In this document: piece by piece, positions 24,051 through 35,278 of the stretch
Layout of the letters: the number at the start of each line of letters is the position of its first letter
Numbering within the stretch: the first letter of the stretch is position 1
Assembly: GCF_937616625.2 (NCBI RefSeq)
Contig: NC_065577.1
Location: forward strand, 10,829,001-10,893,000
Length of the DNA stretch: 64,000 nucleotides
Source: Mercurialis annua
Taxonomy: Eukaryota; Streptophyta; Magnoliopsida; Malpighiales; Euphorbiaceae
Direction of reading: 5' to 3'
Program-made: the position numbers and the translations under genes
The notes under the pieces: model-generated
What the model saw: the letters and a program-made list of their open reading frames with translations, nothing else
Databases searched by the model: none
Told to the model about the DNA's origin: nothing

Positions 24051-24203
24051 TCAATGTGCGTTGGCTTAAGTGATGGCATGTTGTTGCAATTTGTTTATTA
24101 ATGTTGTTAATTGATAAGTTCCTTGGTTTTCAAGTTTATATTGTTGTAAAGATATTCCGGATTTTATAGTTGGTTATACTTTGGTTTTGGGTCAGGTTAG
24201 ACT

Positions 24204-25318
24204 TGTAAGATTTTATGTTCTAAGTTGAAAGTATTTCACTTGTATATTAATGATAGTTAACATACAGTATCTATAAACATATGCATATTATGAGAAGACT
24301 ATAACCAACGTAACTTAGTCTAATACTAACAGTAAAAGATAATTGTTATCTTTATCTTAAGAAAAGATAAGCATTATCTTGTATTACAAGTAGAGGTTAC
24401 GTGGAAGGATTATTCTCTGAACATCCCCCAACAAGCCCTTGGCTGAACACCAGAGGTAGTTGATCACGAAGCAAACGAAACCGATTGACTGACAAGGGCA
24501 TGGTATATAAATCTGCAATTTGATCTGTAGTAGATAAAAAACGAACTTGCAGACAGCCGTTAGCCAGTTGTTCACGAACGGAATGGTAATCTAATTCAAC
24601 ATGCTTTGCTCTCGCATAAAATACCGGATTCGAGGATAAATAGATAGCACCGATGTTGTCACACCATAAGGTAGATGACTGAATAGAAATACAAAGATCT
24701 TGAAGCAAAGATTTTGTCCATAAAAATTCAGAAGTTGCATTTGCCGTAGCTTTATATTCACTCTCGGTGGATGAACGAGTTATCGTTGGTTGTTTCTTTG
24801 CCATCCATGAAATTAGAGAGGACCCCAAGAAAATACCATAACCACTGGTGGAACGTCTATCATTATTGTCCCCTCCCCAATCGCTATCAGAAGCTAATGG
24901 CAATTTTCCTAACCTACACGCAGTACAAGTAGAAGAAGCAATAGATTTGCAAGAAGATGAATCATTATCATTTATGATTTTTGAAACAGTACATTTTTAG
25001 GGTGACCTAACCGAGCATGCCATTTATCAAAAGCTGCCGTTTTGCTGAGATGAGCTTGTTTGGTGTCCGGTTGAAGAAGGTACATGTACAGCCCGTCCCT
25101 ACTCTTATCGTGCAAGAGGATTGCCTTGCTCTCCTAGTCCTTAACAAGAAAATAAGATGGCCAAAACTCAAAGAAACAACGATTATCATTAGTAAACTGT
25201 TGGACATATAAAAGCGGTTTGGAAATATTTGGAACATGGAGAACATTGTGTAATGTTAACGGTGTTTTAGAGTGAAGAGAAGGGAAAAAGGCAGTACCTG
25301 TGTTGGTGATGGATAGAG
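24204..25318 (-). pseudogene. Copia 3' LTR plus RNase H/pre-integrase remnant, copy 3
   Basis: Third copy: 3' LTR at 24204-24423, RNase H frame 24903-24397, pre-integrase remnant to 25318. It ends at the TAGAG target duplication of the complete solo LTR, whereas copies 1 and 2 read TAGAC there. This copy is therefore the one contiguous with the original locus to the right. Confidence 0.85.
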
Positions 25319-27372
25319 TGTAAGGCCCCAATATTTAAGTCGTGCCACATGTCATGAATTCCGATAAATTAAAAGAAGAATTTAATTTAATTATATCGAG
25401 AATTTAAAGTAATTTTTATTAAGTGGTTTTACGGGAATTAAATAAATAACTTTGAAAATTAATATAAAATAAATTATAAATTCCGTAATGGAGATTATTT
25501 TGCCAAAGTCCGCGAAATAGTATTTGTGATAAAAGTCTCGAGTCGATCGGAGACCTTTTAAAATTGGACGCGGATAGATTTTGGACTAAATTGTAACTTT
25601 TAAAAAGTTTCAAGGACCAAAGTGCAATTTAGCTGATATATATATATATATATAAGAAACCTTCATCAGTAAGATGAAGGAATCATCCAGAGCTCCCATT
25701 TCTTTTCCTTTCTTAACAATCATTACGTTTCCGTTGCTCGATTTCGTTTTTCGTTTGTTTCTAACGTTTTATAGCTCGAATCGATCGTATTTCAGTGGCG
25801 AATCACAATAAGCTTGACGTTTCGCTTTTTTAACGGATAAATCTTACGATATATCGAGTTAAAGTTTTAGGCCACGAAACGATTATAGGATTGAATTATA
25901 GCGTTTTGAGCCTAGATTATGCGTTATAATTGTGCTAGGAGCGTTTTTATGTCACTAGCACGTCGGAAAGCTCCGGAAAACGGATTCCGAGGGTCGTGCA
26001 CGAGGTGCACGAACGTGCACCAGCCGGAGGTGCACACACGTGCACCAGAGTGCACGTGAAACGTTAGCCCGACTGTTCTGTTTTGATACCCCGTTCGTAT
26101 TCGCCTATCGAGATTTGAAATCGATTGATTATCGATTGATTGAATCGTTAACCTAACAAGGTTAAACGAGAATTGTTTTAGAAATGATATTCGATCTGAA
26201 AACGAGTTATATACCGTTTATCGGGATCCACGTGAAAGCACGACGGTTAATAAGTTTCATATGTCGTGTCTAGAGTCAATCTTAGAATAGGTTTCTGATG
26301 TGAGTCAAATGTTTTGAAATTGATTTAGATCTGGCGAGGCAAAAAGCAGCTAGACCAGGCACTCGAGAAGCTTGACGTTTCTGAGCACTGAAGTATTTTG
26401 GATAAGCGTTTTCTGTGAGTTTATATAATTTACTTTTAAAGTATTTACATAAGCAAATATTGTATATTGCTTTACATTTGAATTGAATGCTTTCGATGCA
26501 ATGTTTTTATATGAAATACGTATATGGTTGGTTTAAAACCAGTATTGATCCGATGGAACGTGCTACCTATTGGGCGACAATAAGACTGTGTGATCACCAG
26601 TTTTAATTTGATATAGCTGTAAACTTGATTATGAATATGAATTTCGAAGTTGGACAATGAATTCGTATGAGCGAGACCTCGGTTGCAGTGTAACCTGAGC
26701 CCCGTATCTAGTGAGTTGGACTCATACTTTAGGATTAAGAATTTGGTCGCGATCAACGTGGTAGAGTGTGAACACTCCCGGGTCGGACCATTTGGATCAA
26801 TTTGATTTTATTATATATGATTGATACGTTCGAAGATTAGGGTTTCAATCAGATCTTGTACTTAACTGCATATGGTTTGAATGCTAGTGCATTGTTTTAC
26901 GTTTTATTGGAGTACTTATTAGTAAATGTATGAACTCACTCAGTATATTCCCATATACAGACCCCTCACAAATTTCCTTTCAGGTGAAAGACGTTTTTCA
27001 AGCAACGGACTTCTATCTTTGATCCAGAAGTTTGTATTTTTTAAAGTATGTAAAGAAACAGTACTTTACTCTCAGAGCTGCAATAGATAGATGTTTGTAT
27101 GTCAGTTTGTGTTCAATGGTTAATTTTTTGTATATATAACTGTAACATTTTAAAGTTAATAATGTTTTACGCTTGCTGCGTTATAATGATTGTGATTGCC
27201 AGAGGATATGTATACCTGGCATGTTCTTAGCATGACACGTGTATGAAAACTTCATGCATGATGTTTGATATTTGCAAAAAATTGTTTTACGTTTTTAGGC
27301 TTGCTACGGGTTTCAGAGCAACCACTCCCATTCCCTAGCGCCGGTCTCGGTCCATGAGATTGGGTCGTGACA
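25319..27372 (+). mobile_element. Solo LTR, chromovirus-type Ty3/gypsy, 2.05 kb
   Basis: Starts TGTAAGGCCCCAATATTTAA and ends GGGTCGTGACA. It is flanked by the exact 5-bp TSD TAGAG (25314-25318 and 27373-27377), inside the copia protease region. No internal retrotransposon sequence is present, so it probably arose by recombination between the two LTRs of a full element. Its first 250 bp resemble the LTR fragment ending at 55418, where a polypurine tract fixes orientation. A run of six GTGCAC sites lies at 25996-26055 and a (TA)n microsatellite near 25635-25655. Partial copies, first 120 bp only, are at 20462-20582 and 22891-23011. Confidence 0.9.
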
Positions 27373-27377
27373 TAGAG

Positions 27378-28480
27378 CCTGACCATTACCAACTTTAATA
27401 TGTTCATTACCAGTGTAGGCTTGTGAGTTAAACAGCGTTTGCGCATCCGGCGTCATATGATGAGTGGCTCCGGTATTAGGAAACCATCCTGTATATTGTG
27501 GTACAGGAGCAGGTGGATAAAACTAAGGAGCATAGGCAGCCATCGTATACGGTAGAGAAGGTGGTTGCCAAGTGGTGTTTGTCATTTGAGGAGGCATCTG
27601 GCATGCAATATTGGCTTGTGGACTGTACCGGTTGTTATTATTGTTGCGAGGAGCATAGCGTTTTTCTGCATCGGTCTGCAGTGTGGTTACTGAACCCGCA
27701 AATTTGACATTTGTGTTTGTTAGAATAGTTGTTCTGGGCAGGACGGTATGTCTGGTACGAGGCCGATGGAGGTGGAGCACGTTGTTCGGAAGAAGCATGT
27801 CGGTACGCAAGATTTGCGAGAGGAAGTTCCTGTTGGACTTTTTGCAGAATTTCATGGGACACCAGCTGACTGTATAATTAAGGAAAAGTCACTGGTTCAG
27901 CCTGAAGATTTAAGCTGGAGATGATCGGATTGAATTCCATTCCGACATTGCGATAGATAATCGTATTGAATTCAGCAGCAGAGATGGGTCGTCCGGCTGC
28001 AGTAAGCTCATCAGTGAGAGCTTTGGCACGATGTAGGTACCGTGATGCAGGCAGATCATTCTTCTTGAACTCTTGAAGTTCGATATAAATTTGTAATTGT
28101 CGGTTCTGAGATACAGAACCAAATGCACTTTCAAGTGCTTTCCATGCAGAAAAAGAGGATTGGGAACCAATTACATATGAATATACCTGCTCAGATAGAG
28201 AAGAAAGAATCCATGATAAAAGAAGTTGGTCTTTTTGAAACCAAATTTCATAAGCAGGGTTGGGGATTAAATCGTTTGGGTTAACAGCGGAAGGGATGGT
28301 GGTTGGTGGCGGATCAGTGCCGTCAACAATGGAGGTCATCTTTTGATAGTTTAGAAGGGGAAGTAACTGAGTTCTCCAAGCAAGGTAATTTCGAAAGGTT
28401 AGCTTGATAGCAAAGGTGTAATTTGTAGTGGATTTAGCAGCAGTGGGATAATTGGTAGCTGGAATAAGTTGAGATGCCAT
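27378..28480 (-). pseudogene. Ty1/copia gag and start of protease, broken
   Basis: From ATG 28480 the minus strand gives a 200-codon frame with a UBN2-type copia gag (YLAWRTQLLPLL, WILSSLSEQV, ALESAFGSVSQNRQLQIY). A stop at 27878 interrupts it. The next frame continues to a zinc knuckle with intact spacing, C-x2-C-x4-H-x4-C (CQICGFSNHTADRC, about 27680). After another shift the protease start reads WFPNTGATHHMT near 27470. Family members have Asp where this copy has Asn (AAT), so the catalytic residue is lost. The reading stops at the solo LTR insertion; the rest of the protease is at 25318 and leftward. Gag and protease would form and mature the particle; this copy is dead. Confidence 0.85.
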
Positions 28481-28506
28481 TAAATAATTTTAAAGCTTTG
28501 ATACCA

Positions 28507-28731
28507 TGTAAGGTTTTATGTTCTGAGTTGAAAGTATTTCACTTGTATATTAATGATAGTTAACATACAATATATATACACATACAGTTTGCATATTATG
28601 AGAAGACTATAACATACGTAACTTAGTCTAATGCTAGCACTAAAAGATAATTGTTATCTTTATCTTAAGAAAAGATAAGCATTATCTTGTATTACAAGTA
28701 GAGGTTACGTGGAAGGATTATTCTCTGAACA
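28507..28731 (-). repeat. Ty1/copia 5' LTR
   Basis: A 225-bp LTR, TG...CA, matching 19347-19566 along its length. Next to it, on the minus strand, TGGTATCAAAGC (28506-28495) is the initiator-Met tRNA primer-binding site typical of copia elements. AGACT follows at 28732, pairing with 19342-19346 as the TSD. Confidence 0.9.
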
Positions 28732-28872
28732 AGACTTTGGTTGGCCGGCACGTGAGAAGAAATTGAACATAGAGATGACTCAGTTGACTCACTATTTTGG
28801 AATCGTTCTATTTTGAGATTATGTTGATTTGGGTTTTACCCTCTCCGGTTTATGTTTTAAAAGACATGAACT
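28732..28872. other. Short flank between copia element and solo LTR
   Basis: Sequence next to the copia TSD, running to the TSD of the following solo LTR. It is continuous in origin with 19000-19341 and with 29949 onward. I recognise nothing in it. Confidence 0.4.
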
Positions 28873-29943
28873 TGTTGGCCTTTATCCAATTCAATATCTC
28901 CTTGATTTTGATAATGACAATCAACACAAAGTGTTCTAACCTTTTTATTAAGTGTGTAGAGACATTATAGAACACTTGGAATGATTATAGCACCCCTCTA
29001 GCAAAAAGTCAAGTTTTGGAATTTTAGACTTCCAGACAAAGTTGGCGAGTGCCAACTTTTGTTCACGGGTGCGAACTATAGTTAGCGACCGCTAACTTTA
29101 ATTCGCGAGTGCCAACTTTTCCAGACAGCAAAACTCACTGGGATGTCTCGCGGGTGCCAACCTTTGTAATGGAAGGAGCGAACCGACTCGCGAAGTATAG
29201 ATGACAACAAGACAAGAATAACAGTCATATCTTGTACCAATAAAGAGATGACACCTAAGCAAAAAGAGCCGTTGGGCCATTTCCAAAATCATAGTTGGCG
29301 ACCGCGAACTATAGTTGGCGACCGTGAACTATAGTTGGCGACCGCGAACTATAGTTGGCGACCGCGAACTCATCATCATTTCACTTTATTGGGAATGCTG
29401 TTTTTGTTGCTCCTTGGGTCACACAAAAGGAGTAACGGGAAGATTGTTTTGAGGGCTATAAATATCATACCTCTATGTATATATGAAGGTTATCAACTTA
29501 AGCATTCAAGCCCTCAAAACAAAATTCAACTACTTGTGTGAAAAACCTTTCAAAACTAGTTGGTTGTGAGTTAGCCCGTGAAACTCAATTGTTGTAGTTT
29601 GTTTGGTTTCTAGATTTGCCTTAGTGAAAATCTAGAGTTTTTGTTGGTTTTGTTAGTTTTGCCCTTTGTGAAAAACTAAGCATTTGTATTGGTTTGGATT
29701 TAGCCTTGGAAAACCTAAGTTGGGAGTGAACTTGTAAAAACTCCAAGTTTAGTGGAAACCTCTAGTTTGAGGGAAGTGGATGTAGGTGAATGTGTTAATC
29801 ACCGAACCACTATAAAATCTTGTGTCTACTTCTCTACCCTTCTCAAAATATAGTTTCCAATCGTTTTAATCTGCAATAATTTTAATTAGCAACTATTCAA
29901 CCCTCCCCCCCCCCCCCCCTTCTAGTTGAACCCTTGGGTTACA
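28873..29943 (+). mobile_element. Solo LTR, probably Ty1/copia (SIRE-like), 1.07 kb
   Basis: Starts TGTTGGCC and ends GGGTTACA, flanked by the exact TSD GAACT (28868-28872 and 29944-29948). A good TATA box, TATAAATA at 29457-29464, supports plus orientation. It carries four 20-bp direct repeats (29291-29370) and a C16-type homopolymer near 29904-29919. The assignment to the SIRE lineage is by its start and overall look only. Confidence 0.82.
29291..29370 (+). repeat. Four 20-bp tandem repeats in the solo LTR U3
   Basis: The unit ATAGTTGGCGACCGCGAACT occurs four times without gaps (one unit has CCGTG for CCGCG). They lie 85-165 bp upstream of the TATA box. Degenerate relatives of the motif occur at about 29040-29125. 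Their position suggests promoter-proximal enhancer-like repeats, which is inference. Confidence 0.85.
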
Positions 29944-29948
29944 GAACT

Positions 29949-31033
29949 CAATTTGACTTGACTTATTTTGAAATTGGATTTCAAAAAGACATTTGATAAT
30001 ATCTCTTGAGATTTTATTCTTAATATGATGGCTAGAATGAATTTCGACTCCACTTGGCTTGGTTGGATTAGAGCTATTTTTGATTCTTCTCAGCTTTTTG
30101 TTCTTATCATGGCAGTCCAACAAACAATTTTTTAATGGACAAAGGTGTGAGACATGGCGATCCTCTTTAACCTATGTTGTTTGTTTCAGCAGTGGAAAGT
30201 CTAAAGGCCGTGATCTCCAAAGCTATTCAGAGTCATATTGAGGGTTACTCTGATCCTGTTTCGATCCTGCAATTTGCGGATGATACTTTAATTTTAATCC
30301 CGCAAGATTTTGATATGCTGAGAAATCTGCTGAGAGTTCTGAGATGCTTTGAATTGGTTTCTAGATTGTCAATTAACTATCTGAAGAGCTCAATTATGGG
30401 AATTAACGTGGATGATGCCGCTTTAAATCATGCCTCAAGTGTTCTTAAATGCTCGGTAGATCATTTTCCCATCACTTACCTAAGACTTCCTTTATCCATT
30501 AGACCGGTTAAAGCTGCTCTCTAGAGGCCGGCTGTGGCTAAGTTTTTGGACCATTTAGCCCTTTGGAAAGGCAATATTTTATCTCCGACAGGTAGATTGA
30601 TTTTGTAAGTCTGTTTTGCATAGTCTTCCTGTGTATTACATGGGTTCTTTCTATATTCCTCAATCGGTTATTACGTCTCTTAATCGATATATGAGGAATT
30701 TTTTGTGGTGTGGGAATCCGGATGGCAGGGGTATTAATAAAGTTGCATGGACCTTCGGTGTGTCTTCCTCTAGAAAAAGGGGGGCTGAATTTGGTTCCTT
30801 TGAGATTGAAAAATCAAAGTCTTCTATGCAAGTGGTTGTGGAAGCTTAGAACCGATAGTAACTCGCTTTGGTTTTTCGTGGTAATTAATAATTGCTCTCT
30901 TGCTTTTTGGCGTGACTTGAATTCATGTAATGTTAATCTCCTATCCCATCTATGGAAATCATTTCATAAAGCTTGTGTTTCGAATTCTTTGATTTGGAAG
31001 TTTTTTAATGATCAAATAAAAGTTAATGTGGGC
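29949..31033 (+). pseudogene. LINE reverse-transcriptase fragment (part 1)
   Basis: In broken frames on the plus strand this reads as a plant L1-type reverse transcriptase. It shows FKKTFDNI and WIRAIFDSSQ-like text, the catalytic box as FADDTLIL (near 30280), then LSINYLKSS and YLRLPLSIRP, and thumb-region text RNFLWCG, CLPLEKGGLNLVPLRLKN and CKWLWKL. Several frameshifts and stops occur (for example at about 30523 and 30607). The first part of ORF2 and its endonuclease are missing. The fragment is interrupted by a solo LTR at 31034 and resumes at 32816. Confidence 0.8.
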
Positions 31034-32815
31034 TGTTGATTCGAAACCGCAAGTGACGGTATCACGCAAGTAATATAATCTGGAAGTACGGATATCGATT
31101 CCACAGAGACAATGGACTTAACGACTAATTTAAAAAATTCTTTGACCGGTTAGCTGCGAAAATAGTTTGAGAGTTTGTGACCAAATTAAACAAATAAAAG
31201 AAACCAATTGATAAATAAACTTTAAGTAATTAAAGTCACTAAATTTAAAAGATTTAAAAGCTAGTATTTGGAAATAATAAGAGTAAAAGGCTCAAGGGTT
31301 GATAATTCCGAATAAGAATATAAAATCATGAACAATGAATATCTTGGTGATTATCTAGAATCGAACTATTCTAAAACATCGAATCCCGCTCTCTCGAGGC
31401 TCAAAGACCGATAAAATTACAATTCAATTGCATTGTCAAATTATAGTTCAGGCTAGTTTAAAGCACCTATAGCTCTCTCTCGAGTTACTATAGATAAAAA
31501 TAAGCAAATAACCAATTAACAAGAAAATTACTCACTCTTGTGTTATAATGAACCTAGTGAAATGATTAAATGATATTTATTAAGAAAACCCTTAGGAACG
31601 CGTATTTTTTAACTCACTCTCATGTTATTAATTCATACGTTGTCGATTAACTGATCTATTTTAACTATGCTCTTTCGAGTCAGAATTAAAACATAGGGCA
31701 ATGAATGAATTGATCAAATACATTCAAGCATGAAGAATATCAATCAACACCAAATTTTAACAACTATTAATTAATCGATAATTAACTCGCTCTCGCGTTA
31801 TTAAAAACCAATTAACCAACTGAATTGAAATTATGAAGCAAACTCAAGATTACTTAAATTCCAACCCACTCTCGTGGCGTTGTCCTTTAAGTTTCCGGTT
31901 ACTAGATCTATTCAAATAACAATTTCTCAATTAGTTAATTAAACGTGCATCATGATCAATCTCTCAATTTAATTCAAGCATTAAGTTCAATAATCGAAAC
32001 ACGATAAATCACCAATTTAACAGAGTCAATCAATTATATAAATAAACGTTCATATCAATCCTCGAACGAAAGGTTTAGTTACCCATTGTTAATGGATTAT
32101 AACAATGGATAAGTTACACCTTGAGTACATAAGAGATATAAGATAAAAAAATAATCTATACTAAAAGAATGTTTTTGATATCTAAGTCTAAGTCTATACT
32201 AAGTAATGTCTATTTTCTCTACACAAATGGGGTCTCTTTATAGAGTCACTTGGAGTGAAGTTCAAGCCAAAGATATCATCCTTCCATATAAAACTTGAGA
32301 GATGATCAAGTTGGGAATATCTTCTTTCCTTTGAAGAAGGAGTAATGATCAAATCCTTCCATAATCGTCTTGAGTGGACCAATCTTGACTTATCTTGTTT
32401 CCAAAAGAGCATAGCTTCTTCCCTTAATGAGCTTCTAACTTATTGTCAAAGCTTATTTCTTTGTGTGCAAGTCAAGAAGGATCACTCTCTTAAGTGTGAA
32501 TGAAATTTATGTTGATTATGGAAAGTCTGAAGAGATCACTTCAGAAATTCCAAGCCTTCTGATTTCCTTCTTCTAACCGGTTCGCTTTGACTCGAACCGG
32601 TTGGGTTGGGTTTACCTTTGGTTTCCTGAATTCTTCTGGCTTTAACTATTTGATTCTATTTCAATCATAAATACCCCAAAAATGATAAGTATTTATATTT
32701 TTCATAAAAACTACAAAACAAGAAAAACTAATTATATAATTTGTTATTTTACGCACAAAGTGCTACAAACTATTGAATAAATGCTATGAAAAATATGTAA
32801 AATAATAGCTTATCA
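31034..32815 (-). mobile_element. Solo LTR, Athila-like, 1.78 kb
   Basis: On the plus strand it runs TGTTGATTCG...AGCTTATCA inside the LINE fragment, flanked by TGGGC (31029-31033) and TGGGT (32816-32820), a TSD with one mismatch. Read on the minus strand it starts TGATAAGC, and its last 100 bp resemble the end of the Athila-like LTR at 61113 (ATCGATWCCGTACTTCC). A perfect 10-bp inverted repeat (AACCGGTTCG / CGAACCGGTT) lies at 32575-32602. The segment from 32297 is present again at 45291-45874. Confidence 0.75.
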
Positions 32816-33775
32816 TGGGTCATGGAAATGGGATTAACTTTTGGTGGGATTCTTGGACGGGGTTGGGTCCTTTGGCAGTTCTGTTCCATTGCTTTTCAAT
32901 CTCTCAAGGACTAAAGATATCACATTGAGTTCTCAGCTTGGTGTAGGAGTAGTAACTGATCCGACTTTCTTGTGGAATCGGAGGCTCAGGTCTAATGAGC
33001 AAGAGCTGTTCTCAGCTCTAAAGGCAGAAACTGCCGAGTTTTTTTGTTCTCCAAGCCGGCAGAATTTGTTCATTTGGAGGAGCAGAGATGATAATTTTCG
33101 GTGTAGGGATATTTCAGCTCACTTTCAAGATACTATATCAGTGAATGATAGTTCTTTACAAGGTAACATCTTATTTCCAACTTTTTGGAAATAGCATTTT
33201 CCTCACAAGATTTAAATTCTTCACTTGGCTTATTATTAGAGATAGAATATCTTCTAATGCTTCCTTGGTGTCTAGAGGTATTTTGAATCCGGAGTTGGTT
33301 GGTTGCTTGTTGTGAAATTGTGAGGAAACAAGTATGCATATAGCTTGTCATTGCACGTTCGCTTGGAAATTTGGGTCCTTGTTATTGGAAAAATATGACA
33401 TTTTGTGGGTTTCGCCTCCTATTATTGTTCAGTTTTTCAGTCTTTAGTCTTCTTTTACTCGTACTCGATTCAAAGAGCTATGGCGCCTTATTTGGCTTTT
33501 TTGTATTTAGGAGCTTTGAAAGTTGCGGAATAACTGAGTTTTCAATGGTGTTGAGAGTTCTCCAGACATTTTGGCTTACTTGTGTGTTTGCAAGGCGATT
33601 CAATTCTATAGCTCTCTACACCCTTAATTTTCTTATTGTGGTAATGATGTATTTAGATGTTTGGATACTTTTGTAATTCCTTTTTTATTGTCCCGGGTTT
33701 GGAATTTTTGCCTTCCACTTCTTGTCATTGAGCATAATAAATCATCATTTATCCAAGAAAAACTTATCAAAACTC
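32816..33775 (+). pseudogene. LINE fragment (part 2): C-terminal zinc-binding domain
   Basis: This continues the LINE ORF2 after the solo LTR: GNGINFWWDSW, FNLSRTKD, FLWNRRLRSNEQELFSAL, then the zf-RVT-like block near 33230-33370 (conserved Cys and His residues, partly lost here; the copy at 46300-46430 keeps CLLCNCEETSMHIACHC). Frameshifts and stops throughout. It ends in an untranslated stretch before the repeats at 33776. Confidence 0.75.
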
Positions 33776-34010
33776 AAAAGTTTGGTGCGATAATCTTATC
33801 TTGTGTGACAAGATATAGTTTTCCGTAGATATTTTTGCTTTCGTTTGTGCTAGTTTTAGAAGATATATATATGGACAAACGTTAAGAGAGCAAAAGTTTG
33901 GTGCGATAATCTTGTCTTGTGTAACAAGATATAGTTTTCCATAGTTGTTTTTGCTTTCGTTTGTGCTCGTTTTAAAATATATATATATATATATGGAAGT
34001 TCATTTTCGT
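33776..34010 (+). repeat. Two 116-bp tandem repeats with (TA)n tracts
   Basis: AAAAGTTTGGTGCGATAATC starts at 33776 and again at 33892. Each copy ends in a TATATA tract before TGGACAAACG or TGGAAGTTC. The same pair occurs in duplication copy 2 at about 46850-47100. Confidence 0.8.
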
Positions 34011-34066
34011 GAGCGTTGTGGAGTTGTCATTGAATGAGGATTGAGCGGTATGCAAGTGATTAAAAC

Positions 34067-34606
34067 TAGGGAAGGCAATGGGGCGGGAATTTCCCGTTTT
34101 CTATGGGGATCAGCCTCTAATAAGACGGGAAATTCCCACCAATTACTCCCATGGGTACGGAGATGGAAGAAGATTATTTTCCATCCACGAGAATAAGGAT
34201 AGGATGGGAAGTATAGTCCCCACACTATGGGGATTGCCATTGGGGATCCAACTTATATTTACATTATTTTATATTATATTTTAATTTTTTAGCATATACT
34301 TTTAAATAATTTAATTTAAATTTTTTATTAGTGTATTTTTAATTATACTTTAATAGCATAAAAGGTAATACTCTTTTCTATAATAATATTTTTAAAAATT
34401 ATTTCATTAAAATAAAAAATATTATTTATATAATTATATTAAATTATACGGAGAATGGGGGTCTCCATAGAGATGGAAAATCCATAGGGGTAAGACGGAG
34501 ATAGTTTCATCCCCGTCAAATAAATGGGGATGGGGGTTCCCCATAGAGGCGGGAACAGAAATGTGTATGGCTTCTCCATTTCCACCCCGCCCTATTGTCA
34601 TCCCTA
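34067..34606. mobile_element. MITE with TAGGGA...CAATGGGGCGGG ends
   Basis: The ends TAGGGAAGGCAATGGGGCGG and, inverted, TAGGGATGACAATAGGGCGG pair well, and inner blocks (TCCCCAT/ATGGGGA) pair too. No ORF. I see no convincing TSD, so the superfamily is uncertain (hAT-like ends are common in this class). The duplicate at 47171-49116 is split by a Helitron. Confidence 0.6.
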
Positions 34607-34902
34607 ACTAAATTCACTTGTAGCAAACGATACTCAGACTATTTGAGGTCTAGCTAATCCATAAGGACGGACCCTTAAAGTTATTTATTTCAGTAAAAAA
34701 AAAGCCATCCGTAAATTGAAGTACCCAAACCTCCCCCGGCCCTATCTTGTTCCACTAGTGATTTAATTCAATTTTTGTTTATGTAATCTTTTCTGCTGAT
34801 TTAAGTGTTTCAAAACTATCAAATTATATCAATTAACTAATGATAATTAAGAAATATTTTTGATAAAATATCAAAAATTAAAGGTAACTAGCATTTTAGG
34901 TA

Positions 34903-35269
34903 GGCTAAATTTATTTTGAGATCCCTAAACTATATATTTTTGGTTCATTCGATCCCTTAACTTCTATTTGACTTCTTCGGGTCCTTAAACTTTTATTTTT
35001 TGGTTCATCAGATCCTTCAACTTTTATTTGCCTTTCTCAAATCCCTAATTGTTTATTTTTTGATTCATTGGGTCCTTAAATTGATCTTCGTTTAAGGACC
35101 TAATGAACCAAAAAACAAAAATTTAAGGACCTGAGAAAGTCAAATAGAAGTTGAGAGACCTGATGAACCAAAAAATGAAAGTTTAAAAATTTGAGAAAGC
35201 CAAATAAAAGTTGGAGGACTTAATGAACCAAAAAAATAAAAATTTAAGGACCTTAAAATGGATTTTGCC
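34903..35269. mobile_element. Mutator-type foldback MITE
   Basis: The ends GGCTAAATTTATTTTGAGAT and, inverted, GGCAAAATCCATTTTAAGGT pair. The flanking 9-mers TTTTAGGTA (34894-34902) and TTTTGGGTA (35270-35278) differ at one base. Repeated ATGAACCAAAAAAT blocks fill the interior on one strand and their complements on the other, so it folds along most of its length. Duplicate at 49409-49775. Confidence 0.7.
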
Positions 35270-35278
35270 TTTTGGGTA

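Larger units (their letters stand above)
18154..25437 (+). repeat. 2.43-kb tandem triplication
   Basis: Three direct copies: 18154-20582, 20583-23011 and 23012-25437. Each copy has the right third of MULE B, a 57-codon ORF with its flank, the copia 3' LTR and RNase H remnant, the pre-integrase remnant, and the first roughly 120 bp of the solo LTR that is complete only at 25319. The junctions read ...TTTTACGGGAA/ATTGCTAAAATC..., joining LTR sequence to the MULE interior. Copies differ only at scattered bases and short A-runs. The first copy is bounded on the left by intact MULE sequence and the last on the right by intact LTR sequence, so the repeat arose in place. Confidence 0.93.

Noticed and set aside
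29904..29919. Poly(C) run as an element end
   Set aside because: It lies inside the solo LTR, 24 bp before its CA end; a homopolymer only, possibly with sequencing length error.
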